Shown here: positions 37,783 through 50,045 of the stretch, in pieces
How positions within the stretch are numbered: the first letter of the stretch is position 1
How the letters are laid out: every line of letters starts with the position of its first letter
Assembly: GCF_900109755.1 (NCBI RefSeq)
Contig: NZ_FOAR01000002.1
Location: forward strand, 186,001-250,000
Direction: 5' to 3'
DNA from: Pseudomonas agarici
GTDB lineage: Bacteria > Pseudomonadota > Gammaproteobacteria > Pseudomonadales > Pseudomonadaceae
DNA length: 64,000 bases
The notes under the pieces: model-generated
Told to the model about the DNA's origin: nothing
What the model saw: only the letters and a program-made list of their open reading frames with translations
Databases searched by the model: none
Program-made: the position numbers and the translations under genes

Positions 37783-38793
37783 TTGTCCGCTCAGATCATC
37801 GCGATCGACGCAATGGGCGGGGACTTCGGTCCCCGCAGCATTGTCCAGGCTAGTATTGCCTGCCTGTGCGCAACCCCTTCGCTGCACCTGACCCTCGTCG
37901 GTCAACCCTCTCTTTTGGATGAATTGATTGCTGGCTATCCGGCTGTTGATCGCGCGCGTCTGACGATTGTTCCGGCGGCGGAGGTCATCACCATGGATGA
38001 TCGGCCGTCCCAGGCGTTGCGTGGCAAACCGGATTCCTCGATGCGCGTGGCACTGCAGTTGCTGTGTGACAGCAAGGTCCAGGCGGTGGTCAGTGCTGGT
38101 AATACCGGGGCGCTGATGGCGCTGTCGCGGCATGTGCTCAAGACGTTGCCGGGCATTGATCGGCCAGCGATGGTGGCGGCAATTCCAACCCAGCGTGGTT
38201 ACTGCCAGTTGCTCGACCTCGGGGCGAATGTCGACTGCAACGCCGAGCACCTGTTTCAGTTCGCCGTGATGGGCTCGGTGGCTGCTGAGGCTCTTGGCGT
38301 GGTGCAGCCGCGGGTGGCCTTGCTGAATGTCGGTACTGAAGACATCAAGGGCAATCAGCAGGTGAAACTGGCGGCCAGTCTGTTGCAGGGGGCTCGCGGG
38401 CTCAACTATATCGGCTTCGTCGAGGGGGACGGGTTGTATCGTGGCGAGGCTGATGTGGTGGTCTGCGACGGCTTTGTCGGCAATATCCTGCTCAAGTCCA
38501 GCGAAGGCCTGGCGAGCATGATCGCGGCACGGATCGAAGCGTTGTTCCGCGCCAATCTGGCCTCGCGGGTGGTCGGTGCCCTGGCTTTGCCGTTGCTGAG
38601 GCGCCTGCAAGCCGATCTGGCGCCGGCACGCCACAATGGCGCGAGTTTCCTTGGCTTACAGGGGATTGTCGTCAAGAGCCATGGCTCGGCCGGTGTCCAG
38701 GGCTTGCAGAGCGCCATCCGGCGAGCCTCAATCGAGATTCAGGAAAACCTTCCCGAGCGCTTGCATGGGCGCCTGGAGGATCTGTTGCTTTAG
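37783..38793 (+). CDS. plsX: phosphate acyltransferase PlsX
   Basis: 336 aa. Converts acyl-ACP to acyl-phosphate, the first step toward phospholipids in the PlsX/PlsY route. [20 protein letters not shown] at the start, [20 protein letters not shown] in the middle and [19 protein letters not shown] near the end are family signatures. The start codon is TTG, three bases after rpmF; no ATG is available before the conserved start. Confidence 0.95.
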   Translation: MSAQIIAIDAMGGDFGPRSIVQASIACLCATPSLHLTLVGQPSLLDELIAGYPAVDRARLTIVPAAEVITMDDRPSQALRGKPDSSMRVALQLLCDSKVQAVVSAGNTGALMALSRHVLKTLPGIDRPAMVAAIPTQRGYCQLLDLGANVDCNAEHLFQFAVMGSVAAEALGVVQPRVALLNVGTEDIKGNQQVKLAASLLQGARGLNYIGFVEGDGLYRGEADVVVCDGFVGNILLKSSEGLASMIAARIEALFRANLASRVVGALALPLLRRLQADLAPARHNGASFLGLQGIVVKSHGSAGVQGLQSAIRRASIEIQENLPERLHGRLEDLLL

Positions 38794-38931
38794 GCATTTT
38801 GCCTGGCTAATGCTTAAATGTGACCGCTCGGTTCAACGATCCATCCAACTGAGGCATTCAATCAAGGGTTTCTTGCCTTCCCAAGGTGGAGCCTCAACTC
38901 TCCGACGACAAGATCATTAGGGGCTCGTTTC

Positions 38932-39870
38932 ATGTCTACCTCCCTCGCATTCGTCTTTCCAGGGCAGGGCTCACAGTCCCTCGGCATGCTGGCCGAGCTG
39001 GGCGTGCAGTACCCGCTGATCCTGGAAACCTTCGCTGAGGCCTCCGAGGCCCTGGGTTATGACCTCTGGGCGCTGACCCAGCAGGGGCCGCAAGAGCGAC
39101 TCGATCAAACCGACAAGACCCAGCCGGCGATCCTCACTGCTTCGGTGGCCCTGTGGCGCTTGTGGTTGGCCAAGGGCGGCGAGCGCCCGGCGTATGTTGC
39201 CGGCCACAGCCTGGGTGAATACAGTGCGCTGGTCGCCGCCGATAGTCTGAGCCTGGTCGATGCCGTTCGTCTGGTCGAGCGTCGCGGTCAACTGATGCAA
39301 CAAGCCGTGCCGGCGGGGCAGGGTGCCATGGCGGCGATCCTCGGTCTGGAAGATGCCGATGTGGTTGCCGCTTGTGCCGACTGCGCCCAGGGCGAAGTGG
39401 TTAGCGCGGTGAACTTCAACTCGCCGGGCCAGGTGGTGATTGCCGGGACCAAGGCCGCCGTCGAACGTGCCATGGAGGCCTGCAAGGCCAAGGGTGCCAA
39501 GCGCGCGTTGCCGCTGCCGGTCAGCGTGCCATCGCATTGCGAGCTGATGCGTCCGGCCGCCGAACGTTTTGCCGAATCGATTGCCGCCATCGACTGGCAG
39601 GCACCACGGATTCCGTTGGTGCAGAATGTCAGCGCGAGCGTCGCCGCTGATCTGAATACCCTCAAGCGCGATCTGCTGGAACAGCTTTATAAGCCGGTTC
39701 GCTGGGTCGAATCGGTGCAATACCTGGCCGCCCAGGGCGCGACTGAGCTGGTTGAGTGCGGTCCAGGCAAGGTCCTGGCCGGCCTGAACAAGCGTTGCGC
39801 CGATGGCGTCAACACGTCCAACCTGAATACCCCGGATGCCTTCGCCGCCACGTGTGCGGCGCTGGCCTGA
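38932..39870 (+). CDS. fabD: malonyl-CoA:ACP transacylase
   Basis: 312 aa. Loads malonyl groups onto ACP. FVFPGQGSQSLGM near the N-terminus, the nucleophile in GHSLGEYSALVAA, and the catalytic His in SVPSHCELM. A 138-base gap from plsX probably holds an extra promoter for the fab genes. Confidence 0.97.
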   Translation: MSTSLAFVFPGQGSQSLGMLAELGVQYPLILETFAEASEALGYDLWALTQQGPQERLDQTDKTQPAILTASVALWRLWLAKGGERPAYVAGHSLGEYSALVAADSLSLVDAVRLVERRGQLMQQAVPAGQGAMAAILGLEDADVVAACADCAQGEVVSAVNFNSPGQVVIAGTKAAVERAMEACKAKGAKRALPLPVSVPSHCELMRPAAERFAESIAAIDWQAPRIPLVQNVSASVAADLNTLKRDLLEQLYKPVRWVESVQYLAAQGATELVECGPGKVLAGLNKRCADGVNTSNLNTPDAFAATCAALA

Positions 39871-39887
39871 AATTAGGAGAAGCCTGC

Positions 39888-40628
39888 ATGAGTCTGCAAG
39901 GTAAAGTTGCACTGGTCACCGGCGCCAGCCGTGGTATCGGCCAAGCCATCGCCCTTGAGTTGGGTCGCCAGGGGGCCGTGGTCGTTGGTACCGCGACATC
40001 CGCCTCAGGTGCCGAGCGCATTGCCGCGACCCTCAAGGAAAATGGTATTCAAGGTACCGGCCTGGAACTCAACGTCACCAGCGACGAGTCCGTGGCCGCA
40101 GTCCTGGCCAGCATCACCGAGCAATTCGGTGTGCCGGCCATCTTGGTCAATAATGCCGGTATCACCCGCGATAACCTGATGATGCGCATGAAAGACGATG
40201 AGTGGTACGACGTGATCGATACCAACCTCAACAGTCTGTTCCGCCTGTCCAAAGGCGTTTTGCGTGGCATGACCAAGGCGCGTTGGGGGCGAATTATCAA
40301 TATTGGCTCGGTTGTGGGTGCCATGGGCAACGCAGGCCAAGTAAACTACGCGGCAGCCAAGGCCGGCCTCGAAGGTTTCAGTCGCGCACTCGCGCGTGAA
40401 GTCGGTTCGCGGTCGATTACGGTAAACTCGGTTGCTCCAGGCTTCATCGACACCGATATGACTCGCGAATTGCCCGAGGCACAGCGTGAAGCCCTGCTGA
40501 CGCAGATTCCGCTGGGTCGTCTGGGTCAGGCCGAGGAGATTGCGCAAGTGGTCGCTTTTCTGGCTTCGGACGGGGCAGCTTACGTGACTGGGGCTACAAT
40601 CCCGGTGAACGGCGGGATGTACATGTAA
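39888..40628 (+). CDS. fabG: 3-oxoacyl-ACP reductase
   Basis: 246 aa. NADPH-dependent short-chain dehydrogenase of fatty acid elongation. TGASRGIGQAIA cofactor site, NNAGITRDNLMMRM, the catalytic Ser in INIGSVVGAMGN, and YAAAKAG with the catalytic Tyr and Lys. The ATG has AGGAG nine bases upstream. Confidence 0.98.
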   Translation: MSLQGKVALVTGASRGIGQAIALELGRQGAVVVGTATSASGAERIAATLKENGIQGTGLELNVTSDESVAAVLASITEQFGVPAILVNNAGITRDNLMMRMKDDEWYDVIDTNLNSLFRLSKGVLRGMTKARWGRIINIGSVVGAMGNAGQVNYAAAKAGLEGFSRALAREVGSRSITVNSVAPGFIDTDMTRELPEAQREALLTQIPLGRLGQAEEIAQVVAFLASDGAAYVTGATIPVNGGMYM

Positions 40629-40823
40629 TTCAAATGTGACGGCTTGTTTGAAAAAAAGTCATACCAGCTGTCTAAAATCCGTTATAAAGCTGCAACTTAT
40701 TGATGGGCAGAGGGCAAAAGGGGGTAAAGGCCGAAGCTTTCGGTTGAAAAGCTGAAAAGCCTTTCTATACACTTACCCACCGGCCAGCTGCCTGAATTTT
40801 TCCATTAGGAGTGAAAACAAGGT

Positions 40824-41060
40824 ATGAGCACCATCGAAGAACGCGTCAAGAAAATCGTTGCCGAGCAACTGGGCGTCAAGGAAGAAGAAGTGATCAACAA
40901 AGCTTCCTTCGTTGAAGACTTGGGTGCCGACTCCCTTGACACCGTTGAGCTGGTGATGGCTCTGGAAGAGGAATTCGAGACCGAAATTCCTGATGAAGAA
41001 GCTGAAAAAATCACCACCGTACAAGCTGCTATCGATTACGTTACTGCCCATTCGGCGTAA
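40824..41060 (+). CDS. acpP: acyl carrier protein
   Basis: 78 aa. Carries growing acyl chains on 4'-phosphopantetheine attached to Ser in the DSL motif of [20 protein letters not shown]. Strongly acidic with biased codon use, fitting very high expression. A 195-base leader separates it from fabG and probably has its own promoter. A terminator follows. Confidence 0.99.
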   Translation: MSTIEERVKKIVAEQLGVKEEEVINKASFVEDLGADSLDTVELVMALEEEFETEIPDEEAEKITTVQAAIDYVTAHSA

Positions 41061-41088
41061 TAGTTTGTAATCGTTGCCCGCTGTCATG

Positions 41089-41125
41089 GAAAAACCGCAC
41101 TGCCATCGTGGCGTGCGGTTTTTTC
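41089..41125 (+). terminator. Rho-independent terminator after acpP
   Basis: GAAAAACCGCAC pairs with GTGCGGTTTTTTC around a 12-base loop. It lies between acpP and fabF and probably lets acpP be expressed far above the following genes by partial readthrough. Confidence 0.88.
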
Positions 41126-41171
41126 TTTAGGCGTGAGGCAAAGCGTGGTCAACAGGATAAAGGAGAGTGCT

Positions 41172-42416
41172 GTGTCGCGTAGACGCGTCGTAGTCACCGG
41201 TATGGGGATGTTGTCGCCATTGGGTACGGATGTTTCGAGCACCTGGCAGGGCATTCTGGCTGGCCGCAGTGGCATTGGTCTGATCGAACACACAGACCTT
41301 TCTGCCTATACCACCCGTTTTGGCGGTTCGGTAAAGGGCTTCATTGTCGAAGAGTATTTGTCGGTCAAAGAAGCCCGCAAACTCGACCTATTCATTCAAT
41401 ACGGTCTGGCCGCCGGTTTTCAGGCGGTGCGTAACGCCGGCCTGCAAGTCACCGATGCCAACCGTGAGCGTATCGGCGTGGCCATGGGCTCGGGTATTGG
41501 CGGTCTGACCAATATCGAGGAAACCAGCCGTATCCTGCATGATTCCGGGCCGCGGCGCATTTCGCCGTTCTTCGTCCCTGGCTCGATCATCAATATGATT
41601 TCTGGCTTCCTGTCCATCCATCTGGGTGCCCAGGGGCCGAACTACGCCATCTCTACCGCCTGCACCACCGGTACCCATTGTATCGGCATGGCGGCGCGTA
41701 ACATTGTCTATGGCGAAGCCGACGTGATGATTGCCGGCGGTGCCGAAATGGCCGCTTGTGGCCTTGGCATGGGGGGGTTTGGTGCTTCGCGCGCGCTGTC
41801 CACCCGCAATGACGAGCCGGCCCGTGCCAGCCGTCCGTGGGACAAGGGCCGTGACGGCTTCGTGCTGGCCGACGGTGCCGGTGCGCTGGTCCTGGAAGAG
41901 TTGGAGCACGCCAAGGCGCGTGGTGCCACCATTTACGCCGAACTGATTGGCTTTGGCACCAGCGGCGATGCTTATCACATGACCTCGCCACCCCCTGACG
42001 GCGCTGGCGCGGCGCGTTGCATCGCCAACGCTCTACGTGATGCGCAGTTGAATGTCGAGCAGGTGCAGTACGTCAACGCCCATGGCACCTCGACCGCGGC
42101 CGGTGACCTCGCCGAAGCCCAGGCGATCAAGACGGTGTTCGGCGAGCACGCCTACAAATTGGCGGTCAGCTCGACCAAATCGATGACCGGTCATCTGCTG
42201 GGTGCCGCCGGGGCGATCGAGGCGATCTTCAGCGTGCTGGCGATCAACGATCAGGTGGCGCCGCCGACCATCAACCTCGACGAGCCGGACGAAGGCTGCG
42301 ACCTCGACTTCGTGCCTCACGAAGCGCGGCGTATGCCGATTGACGTGGTGCTGTCCAACTCCTTTGGTTTTGGCGGTACCAACGGCTCGCTGGTGTTCCG
42401 CCGGTTCGCCGAGTGA
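41172..42416 (+). CDS. fabF: 3-oxoacyl-ACP synthase II
   Basis: 414 aa. Condensing enzyme of fatty acid elongation, needed for cis-vaccenate. Start [20 protein letters not shown], catalytic Cys in [10 protein letters not shown], His in NAHGTST and in [15 protein letters not shown] use the GTG at 41172, seven bases after AAGGAGAG, giving the family length; the upstream in-frame ATG adds 13 residues. Confidence 0.97.
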   Translation: MSRRRVVVTGMGMLSPLGTDVSSTWQGILAGRSGIGLIEHTDLSAYTTRFGGSVKGFIVEEYLSVKEARKLDLFIQYGLAAGFQAVRNAGLQVTDANRERIGVAMGSGIGGLTNIEETSRILHDSGPRRISPFFVPGSIINMISGFLSIHLGAQGPNYAISTACTTGTHCIGMAARNIVYGEADVMIAGGAEMAACGLGMGGFGASRALSTRNDEPARASRPWDKGRDGFVLADGAGALVLEELEHAKARGATIYAELIGFGTSGDAYHMTSPPPDGAGAARCIANALRDAQLNVEQVQYVNAHGTSTAAGDLAEAQAIKTVFGEHAYKLAVSSTKSMTGHLLGAAGAIEAIFSVLAINDQVAPPTINLDEPDEGCDLDFVPHEARRMPIDVVLSNSFGFGGTNGSLVFRRFAE

Positions 42417-43223
42417 TGCAAAGCTGGGTCGACGGTCAACCGGCTGATTCGTTGCCGCTCAAGGACCGTGGCCTGGCCTATGGCGATGGTCTGTTCGAGA
42501 CCATTGCCGTGAAGGCCGGACGTGCGCGGTTGCTGGAGCGGCATCTGCGGCGTCTGGTCGACGGTGGTCAGCGTCTGGGCATGGCGGTCAATCACCCGCT
42601 GATTCGCAGCGAGTTGCTGGTCTACAGCGCCGCCATGGGTGAGGGCGTGCTCAAACTCATCCTTACCCGTGGCGACAGCCTGCGCGGCTACGCCACGGCG
42701 GCTGACGCAGTGCCGCGCCGTATCCTCCAGGGCAGTCCCGCGGCGATCTATCCCGCGGCCCTGCAGAACGAAGGCATTCGCCTTTTTCCCTGTATCACCC
42801 GGTTGTCCGAACAACCCTTGCTGGCCGGCCTCAAGCACCTCAACCGACTCGAGCAGGTCATCGCTCGCAGCGAATGGCAAGATGCCGAGTATGCCGAAGG
42901 CTTGATGCTCGACGGCGCCGGACGGGTGATCGAAGGGGTTTTCAGCAACCTGTTCCTGGTGCGTGACGGCGTGCTGTTCACCGCTGACCTGAGCCGTTGC
43001 GGCGTGGCGGGCGTCATGCGTGCCGAGCTGCTGGACCAGGCCCGTGCATTGGCTATCCCGGTGAGTATTTCAGACATCAGCATGGAGCAGTTCCGACAGG
43101 CTGATGAGGTCTTTCTCTGTAACAGCGTCTACGGTGTCTGGCCGGTTCGGGCTTTTACCGACCTGAGCTGGTCGGTTGGTCCTCTCACCCGTAAACTGCA
43201 AGGCATTGCCCGCGCGCTATTGG

Positions 43224-43231
<8 letters not shown>
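42416..43231 (+). CDS. pabC: aminodeoxychorismate lyase
   Basis: 271 aa. PLP enzyme (fold type IV) giving 4-aminobenzoate for folate. The start with LKDRGLAYGDGLFETIAV, the Lys-containing segment LAGLKHLNRLEQVIAR with the PLP Lys, and the phosphate site GRVIEGVFSNLFLV match the family. Shares one base with the fabF stop and overlaps mltG by eight bases. Confidence 0.95.
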
Positions 43232-46048
<2,817 letters not shown>

Positions 46049-46102
46049 CCGTCCAGGCTGGCAAGCGCCTAGAATTGGGTTATCTGCATTTCGGGAGTCC
46101 GT

Positions 46103-46459
46103 ATGAACGAACCCATAGGCCCAGGGCCGCGCAACGGTATCTTGTCGTTGACCATCAAGGACAAGTCGGTGTTGTACGCGGCCTATATGCCCTTTATCAA
46201 GAATGGCGGCCTGTTCATCCCCACCTACAAGAGCTACAAGTTAGGTGACGAGGTGTTCATGCTGCTCAACCTGATGGATGAACCGGAGAAAATCCCGGTC
46301 GCCGGCAAGGTCATCTGGATCACTCCCAAGGGAGCCCAGGGCAATCGTGCGGCGGGTATCGGCGTACAGTTCAACGACGGCGACAACACTGCCCACAGCA
46401 AGATCGAAACCCATCTGGCCGGCACCCTTAAGTCCGACCGTCCCACCCATACGATGTAG
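46103..46459 (+). CDS. pilZ: type IV pilus protein PilZ
   Basis: 118 aa. Needed for type IV pilus assembly through FimX and PilB. This is the founding PilZ protein, which does not bind c-di-GMP itself. Sequence blocks are NGILSLTIKDKSVLYAAYMP and LGDEVFMLLNLMDEPEKIPV. The RxxxR motif of c-di-GMP binders is missing, as expected. It sits between holB and tatD as in P. aeruginosa. Confidence 0.95.
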   Translation: MNEPIGPGPRNGILSLTIKDKSVLYAAYMPFIKNGGLFIPTYKSYKLGDEVFMLLNLMDEPEKIPVAGKVIWITPKGAQGNRAAGIGVQFNDGDNTAHSKIETHLAGTLKSDRPTHTM

Positions 46460-46474
46460 TTGTCACGTTATCCC

Positions 46475-47263
46475 ATGCTTATAGATTCCCATTGCCACCT
46501 CGACCGCCTTGATCTCGCCGAACACCAGGGTTCTCTGGATGCCGCCCTCGAGGCGGCGCGCCAGCGCGGCGTTGGGCATTTCCTGTGCATCGGCGTCAGC
46601 GCCGACAACGCCGCTGATATAAAGGCCCTGGCTGAGCGTTATGCCGATGTCGACTGTTCGGTCGGCGTTCACCCTTTAGACGTCAAGCCTGACGCGACGC
46701 CGGCCCTCGACTGGTTACTGCGCGAGCTTGATCATCCGCGTGTCGTGGCAATCGGCGAAACCGGTCTGGACTATCACTACGAGCCACAAGCGGCGCAAGT
46801 GCAGCAGGCATCTTTCCGTCTGCACCTGCAGGCGGCGCAGAAGACCGGCAAACCGGTGATCGTCCATACCCGTGGTGCCCGCGCCGATACCCTGAGCCTG
46901 TTGCGCGAAGCGCGGTTGCCCCAGGCCGGTGTGCTACATTGCTTTACCGAGGATTGGGACATGGCCCGTGCGGCCCTGGACCTTGGATTCTATATCTCCT
47001 TGTCTGGGATCGTGACCTTCCGCAATGCCGATGCCTTGCGCGATGTGGCCCGGCAAGTGCCGGCCGATAGGCTGCTGGTGGAAACCGATTCGCCTTACCT
47101 CGCACCGATTCCCCACCGTGGCAAGCCGAACCTGCCACAGTACGTGCGCGATGTGGCGGATTACCTGGCGATGTTGCGCGGAGTGTCCTACGAGCAGTTC
47201 GCCGAACAGACCACCGAAAACTTCAAGCGCTTGTTCCCGCTGGCCCACGTACACGCCGCCTGA
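46475..47263 (+). CDS. tatD: TatD family metal-dependent DNase
   Basis: 262 aa. TIM-barrel hydrolase with the metal motif DSHCHLD at its start, GETGLDYHYE, VHTRGA, LHCFTEDWD and ETDSPYLAP. TatD proteins act as 3'-5' exonucleases and in quality control; the exact role in Pseudomonas is open. I start at the ATG 46475 giving MLIDSHCHLDRLDL; a TTG right after the pilZ stop would add five residues. Confidence 0.93.
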   Translation: MLIDSHCHLDRLDLAEHQGSLDAALEAARQRGVGHFLCIGVSADNAADIKALAERYADVDCSVGVHPLDVKPDATPALDWLLRELDHPRVVAIGETGLDYHYEPQAAQVQQASFRLHLQAAQKTGKPVIVHTRGARADTLSLLREARLPQAGVLHCFTEDWDMARAALDLGFYISLSGIVTFRNADALRDVARQVPADRLLVETDSPYLAPIPHRGKPNLPQYVRDVADYLAMLRGVSYEQFAEQTTENFKRLFPLAHVHAA

Positions 47264-47511
47264 CGGCTGTTACGTCAAACGCTGTACGTCCTGGGGGGAG
47301 TGGCTCGCTGTTCGAACTGAAGCTTTGCCGGGTTCATATCCTGTATGCTCGACGTCGATATCCTGGTGTTGAGGGATTGAGGAAGGCGGTCTCCTCTATG
47401 AAACAGCGTTGCCGAACGCTGGCGCCGCAGAGCGTGTGAGCGCTCGGTGAAGTGGTGGGACAACGCCGACAAGTGTTTGAGCTCTATCGAATTTTTATCG
47501 GTGTCTGGCGG

Positions 47512-47539
47512 TTGTAACTTCTCGTTATCTAGGTACAAT
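47512..47539 (+). promoter_or_regulatory. sigma-70 promoter of ffs
   Basis: TTGTAA (47512-47517), a 16-bp spacer and TACAAT (47534-47539), with a GC-rich discriminator (GGCGCGG), as for stable RNA genes. The transcript probably starts near 47546 and is trimmed to the mature RNA. The gap from tatD to here shows no gene. Confidence 0.75.
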
Positions 47540-47571
47540 GGCGCGGCTCGCTGCCAGGCGAGCGTCGTTAT

Positions 47572-47685
47572 GGTGACCTCATCGGTCCCCCCGCAACGAT
47601 TACCCGTGAACCTGGTCAGGCCCGGAAGGGAGCAGCCACAGCGGGAACATTGTGTGCCGGGGTGTGGCTGGTGGGGTTGCCTCCA
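47572..47685 (+). ncRNA. ffs: 4.5S RNA of the signal recognition particle
   Basis: The conserved apical hairpin reads GGTCAGGCCCGGAAGGGAGC, followed by AGCCACAGC and GTGTGCCGGGGTGTGGCTGG. The 5' arm GGTGACCTCATCGG pairs with the 3' arm. A T-rich tail follows. The RNA binds Ffh and directs membrane proteins to the Sec translocon. The GGAA tetraloop and the asymmetric bulge bases that contact Ffh are kept. Downstream, to 47897, nothing else was recognised. Confidence 0.95.
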
Positions 47686-47897
47686 TTTTATTAATCCTTG
47701 ATTTTACAAGGATTTTCCAAAAAACTCCTCGAAGTATAGCGACCTTTAGGTGTGCCAGGGCGGTACGCCATAATCGACGTCAATCTCTCCGCCGCGTGGC
47801 ATCGCACCAGCTTCGGCTTGATGCATTTCGCACCAAGCCAAAAATTCATGCCACTACTAGTGAACGTATTGGGCACTGGGAGTAAGTTTGTTTCAGG

Positions 47898-48935
47898 TCA
47901 ATCACTCCTAATCAGATCTGAAGCGATTTGAATTATTTCAGGGGCCGCTCTGCTAGCCGAGCTAGAACTCGCCCCTATGGAGATGGCAGCATTTAATGCA
48001 AAATGTAAATTTTTCGCGGGGTCATTCTCTGCAACTTTAGCTTTAACTCGCGCAGCAAAAGCTTCATTGAAAACGTTTGAGTCGCGTGCACCGACTGATT
48101 TGGTGCCGCGCTCACGGGCACGCTTAAGCTCCGCATCGAATACCCCTTTCGCTTCGTTTATCCCGTTTGAAAGGCTGCCTTTAAATTCAGACGATGCCTC
48201 TAATCCGGTCTTTTGCGTAAGCGTACCAATTGTTTCGAGATCCCGAGCATCGTTATGGTATTTGCTGTCTATTACATTCATCGCGCTCGTGCGATGACGA
48301 CTGCCCCATACATCGAGAAGAATGTCTGGGCGCTCTCCTGCGCCCTCTAGAATGACAGCTTCGTGATCCTCAATGAAGTTGTATACATCATGCAGTCGAT
48401 CACCGGCGCTGAGCTTTTCGGCATGAACATGCATTAAGACATCTGAGTGTTCACCGCAATTTCCAGCTCTTGCATGTACGGCCAATGCGGCCCGCTGAGC
48501 GGATGATAGTCTTACCTTTTGCAGCGTAGATCGCATGGCGAATGATCTGAAAAACGAATCGTTTTGTGTTCGGTCCAAGTCCGACCGGACATTGCCTCTC
48601 CCTTCTGACAGCAATTTTTGAGTCTCTTTTATTGATACATTAGCCTCTCTTAACATCCCTAACTCAATGTCGTTGGGCAGACGATTATCGACCGTGCGTG
48701 CAAACACATAAGCCGCCAGCCGGCGATCAGTATCTGACAACGAAGAGCTGCGTCGAGGGCGATCTGAGGTTTTGATGTCTTGGGGGACACCGAATTCTTT
48801 CGATGATGAATAGTTTCCTATCAGCTGTTTTGCCAATGGTGTGCTGGCTTGGCTGGGGTCTCCATTTTCGACGTTTTCCGTGTGTTCAGATACCGGGACA
48901 TGGATTGAGCGAGAGCCCGGAAACTCTATTCTCAT
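47898..48935 (-). CDS. putative type III effector with transglutaminase-like Cys-His-Asp core
   Basis: 345 aa, not assigned to a named family. Residues 157-166 read AGNCGEHSDV, 190-194 DHEAV and 204-212 DILLDVWGS. The spacing Cys160, His191, Asp208 fits the transglutaminase/papain-like core. The N-terminal 50 residues have eight serines and Ile at position 3, as in Pseudomonas type III effectors, although Glu4 is atypical. The second half is polar and helical. The start at 48935 has CAGGAAA upstream; a longer frame begins at 48998. A possible hrp box lies about 237 bases upstream. It is AT-richer than the core genes and probably acquired. Alternatives are a toxin of another secretion system or an intracellular protease. 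Confidence 0.6.
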   Translation of the reverse strand: MRIEFPGSRSIHVPVSEHTENVENGDPSQASTPLAKQLIGNYSSSKEFGVPQDIKTSDRPRRSSSLSDTDRRLAAYVFARTVDNRLPNDIELGMLREANVSIKETQKLLSEGRGNVRSDLDRTQNDSFFRSFAMRSTLQKVRLSSAQRAALAVHARAGNCGEHSDVLMHVHAEKLSAGDRLHDVYNFIEDHEAVILEGAGERPDILLDVWGSRHRTSAMNVIDSKYHNDARDLETIGTLTQKTGLEASSEFKGSLSNGINEAKGVFDAELKRARERGTKSVGARDSNVFNEAFAARVKAKVAENDPAKNLHFALNAAISIGASSSSASRAAPEIIQIASDLIRSD

Positions 48936-49171
48936 ATACTTTATATTTCCTGATTTTTTGACGTCATGAACGAAAGATAGGTTTTCTGAGCAGAGCACGA
49001 ACCATCCGGTGCATCGATTGCACTGGTAAAAAGTGCCATTGGCCGGGAATGCGGATCTGTGGCGATTGAACCTGCCGAAGACGACCTAATCCCTGGTTTC
49101 GGATCCGATGTCATTGCATTTTCGGGGGGAGGGCTGACCAGAAAGTGTCGGCGTGATCATTAACCGCTTGC

Positions 49172-49199
49172 TAGGTGTCCGTTAGACGGCGTGGGTTCC
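49172..49199 (-). promoter_or_regulatory. possible HrpL-dependent hrp box
   Basis: On the minus strand: GGAACC, 15 bases, then ACACCTA. This matches the consensus GGAACC-N15/16-CCACNNA except for the first C of the second block. It points toward the effector-like gene. A near match can arise by chance in a 64-kb window, so orientation and position are the main support. Confidence 0.45.
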
Positions 49200-49325
49200 A
49201 TAAGTGTTAATATCGGTCAGATGTCTACAGCAGACCTCACATCGGCCGTGGTCGATTATGTGCATTCTTACGACCACAAGTACCGACGCGTTGAACCGTT
49301 CATGTTAGTGCCGATGCAAAGCTGA
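49191..49325 (+). pseudogene. possible remnant of a transposase C-terminus (IS630-like)
   Basis: The frame reads ADLTSAVVDYVHSYDHKYRR and VEPFML before a stop at 49323. This resembles the IS630-family tail, where a helix of the form DLxxAIxxYIxxYN precedes a PFxW motif. No catalytic residues or terminal repeats are seen. The possible hrp box overlaps its 5' end. Low-confidence recognition. Confidence 0.35.
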
Positions 49326-49340
49326 CCTACTCCTGTTATT

Positions 49341-50045
49341 TCAGGAGGCCGCAGCTTGGATAAACGCCGCATCAAGCGATTTTGCATCATAGGCATCCAT
49401 AAAAAACTGGCGGTTGTCAAATCGCTTGAACTGCTTTTGGCTCAACATATAGAAATAGTTGCAGTGGTCAACGATCTCATCAACGTTATGCGAGGAAGCC
49501 AGAATGGCGGTGCCACTGTTCGCTGCGCCGTGCAGGCACTGCCAGATATAATGACGAAATTCTGGATCGACACCTGCCGTGGGCTCGTCAAGGATGATGA
49601 AGTCAGCGTCCAACGACAGAAGGGAAAGGGTAAAAAACCAACGTTTTTCTCCATAACTGCACAACGCGGACTTTTTCCCCCATATCTCTTTGTAGCGATT
49701 GATGATGTTGGGGCTCCATTGCGAAAGCTTGTCCAGTACTTGTGTCTGTGCGTGGCGAGTCGAAGAGCAAAGCAGATTGGTCATTTCGAAGATATCGAAC
49801 ATGCGCAGGGCAGGTGGCGTCATTAGCGTCTGAGACAGATAAAGCTCTTTTGCGAAATCGTTCTGTATAGTCCCCGCACAAGGTGTCTTCAATTTACAGA
49901 TGATATCAAAGAGCGTAGTTTTTCCTGATCCGTTTGGACCAAGCACACCGATAATAGCACCCGGCTGCACGCTAAGCGTCGCGTCTTGGAAAATCATCCT
50001 GTCGCTGTATCGGAATGATAATGAGTTTATTTCGAGACCTTTCAT
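49341..50045 (-). CDS. mcbF: ABC exporter ATPase, McbF-like
   Basis: 234 aa. Walker A GPNGSGKTT, Walker B FIILDEPTAGVD and switch His in SSHNVDEIVDH are clear; the signature is degenerate (CSYGEKRWF instead of LSGGQ). In the microcin B17 operon McbF works with McbE to export the mature peptide and gives part of the self-protection. The start overlaps the permease stop (TGATG). Last gene of the mcb-like operon. No mcbG follows. Confidence 0.85.
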   Translation of the reverse strand: MKGLEINSLSFRYSDRMIFQDATLSVQPGAIIGVLGPNGSGKTTLFDIICKLKTPCAGTIQNDFAKELYLSQTLMTPPALRMFDIFEMTNLLCSSTRHAQTQVLDKLSQWSPNIINRYKEIWGKKSALCSYGEKRWFFTLSLLSLDADFIILDEPTAGVDPEFRHYIWQCLHGAANSGTAILASSHNVDEIVDHCNYFYMLSQKQFKRFDNRQFFMDAYDAKSLDAAFIQAAAS

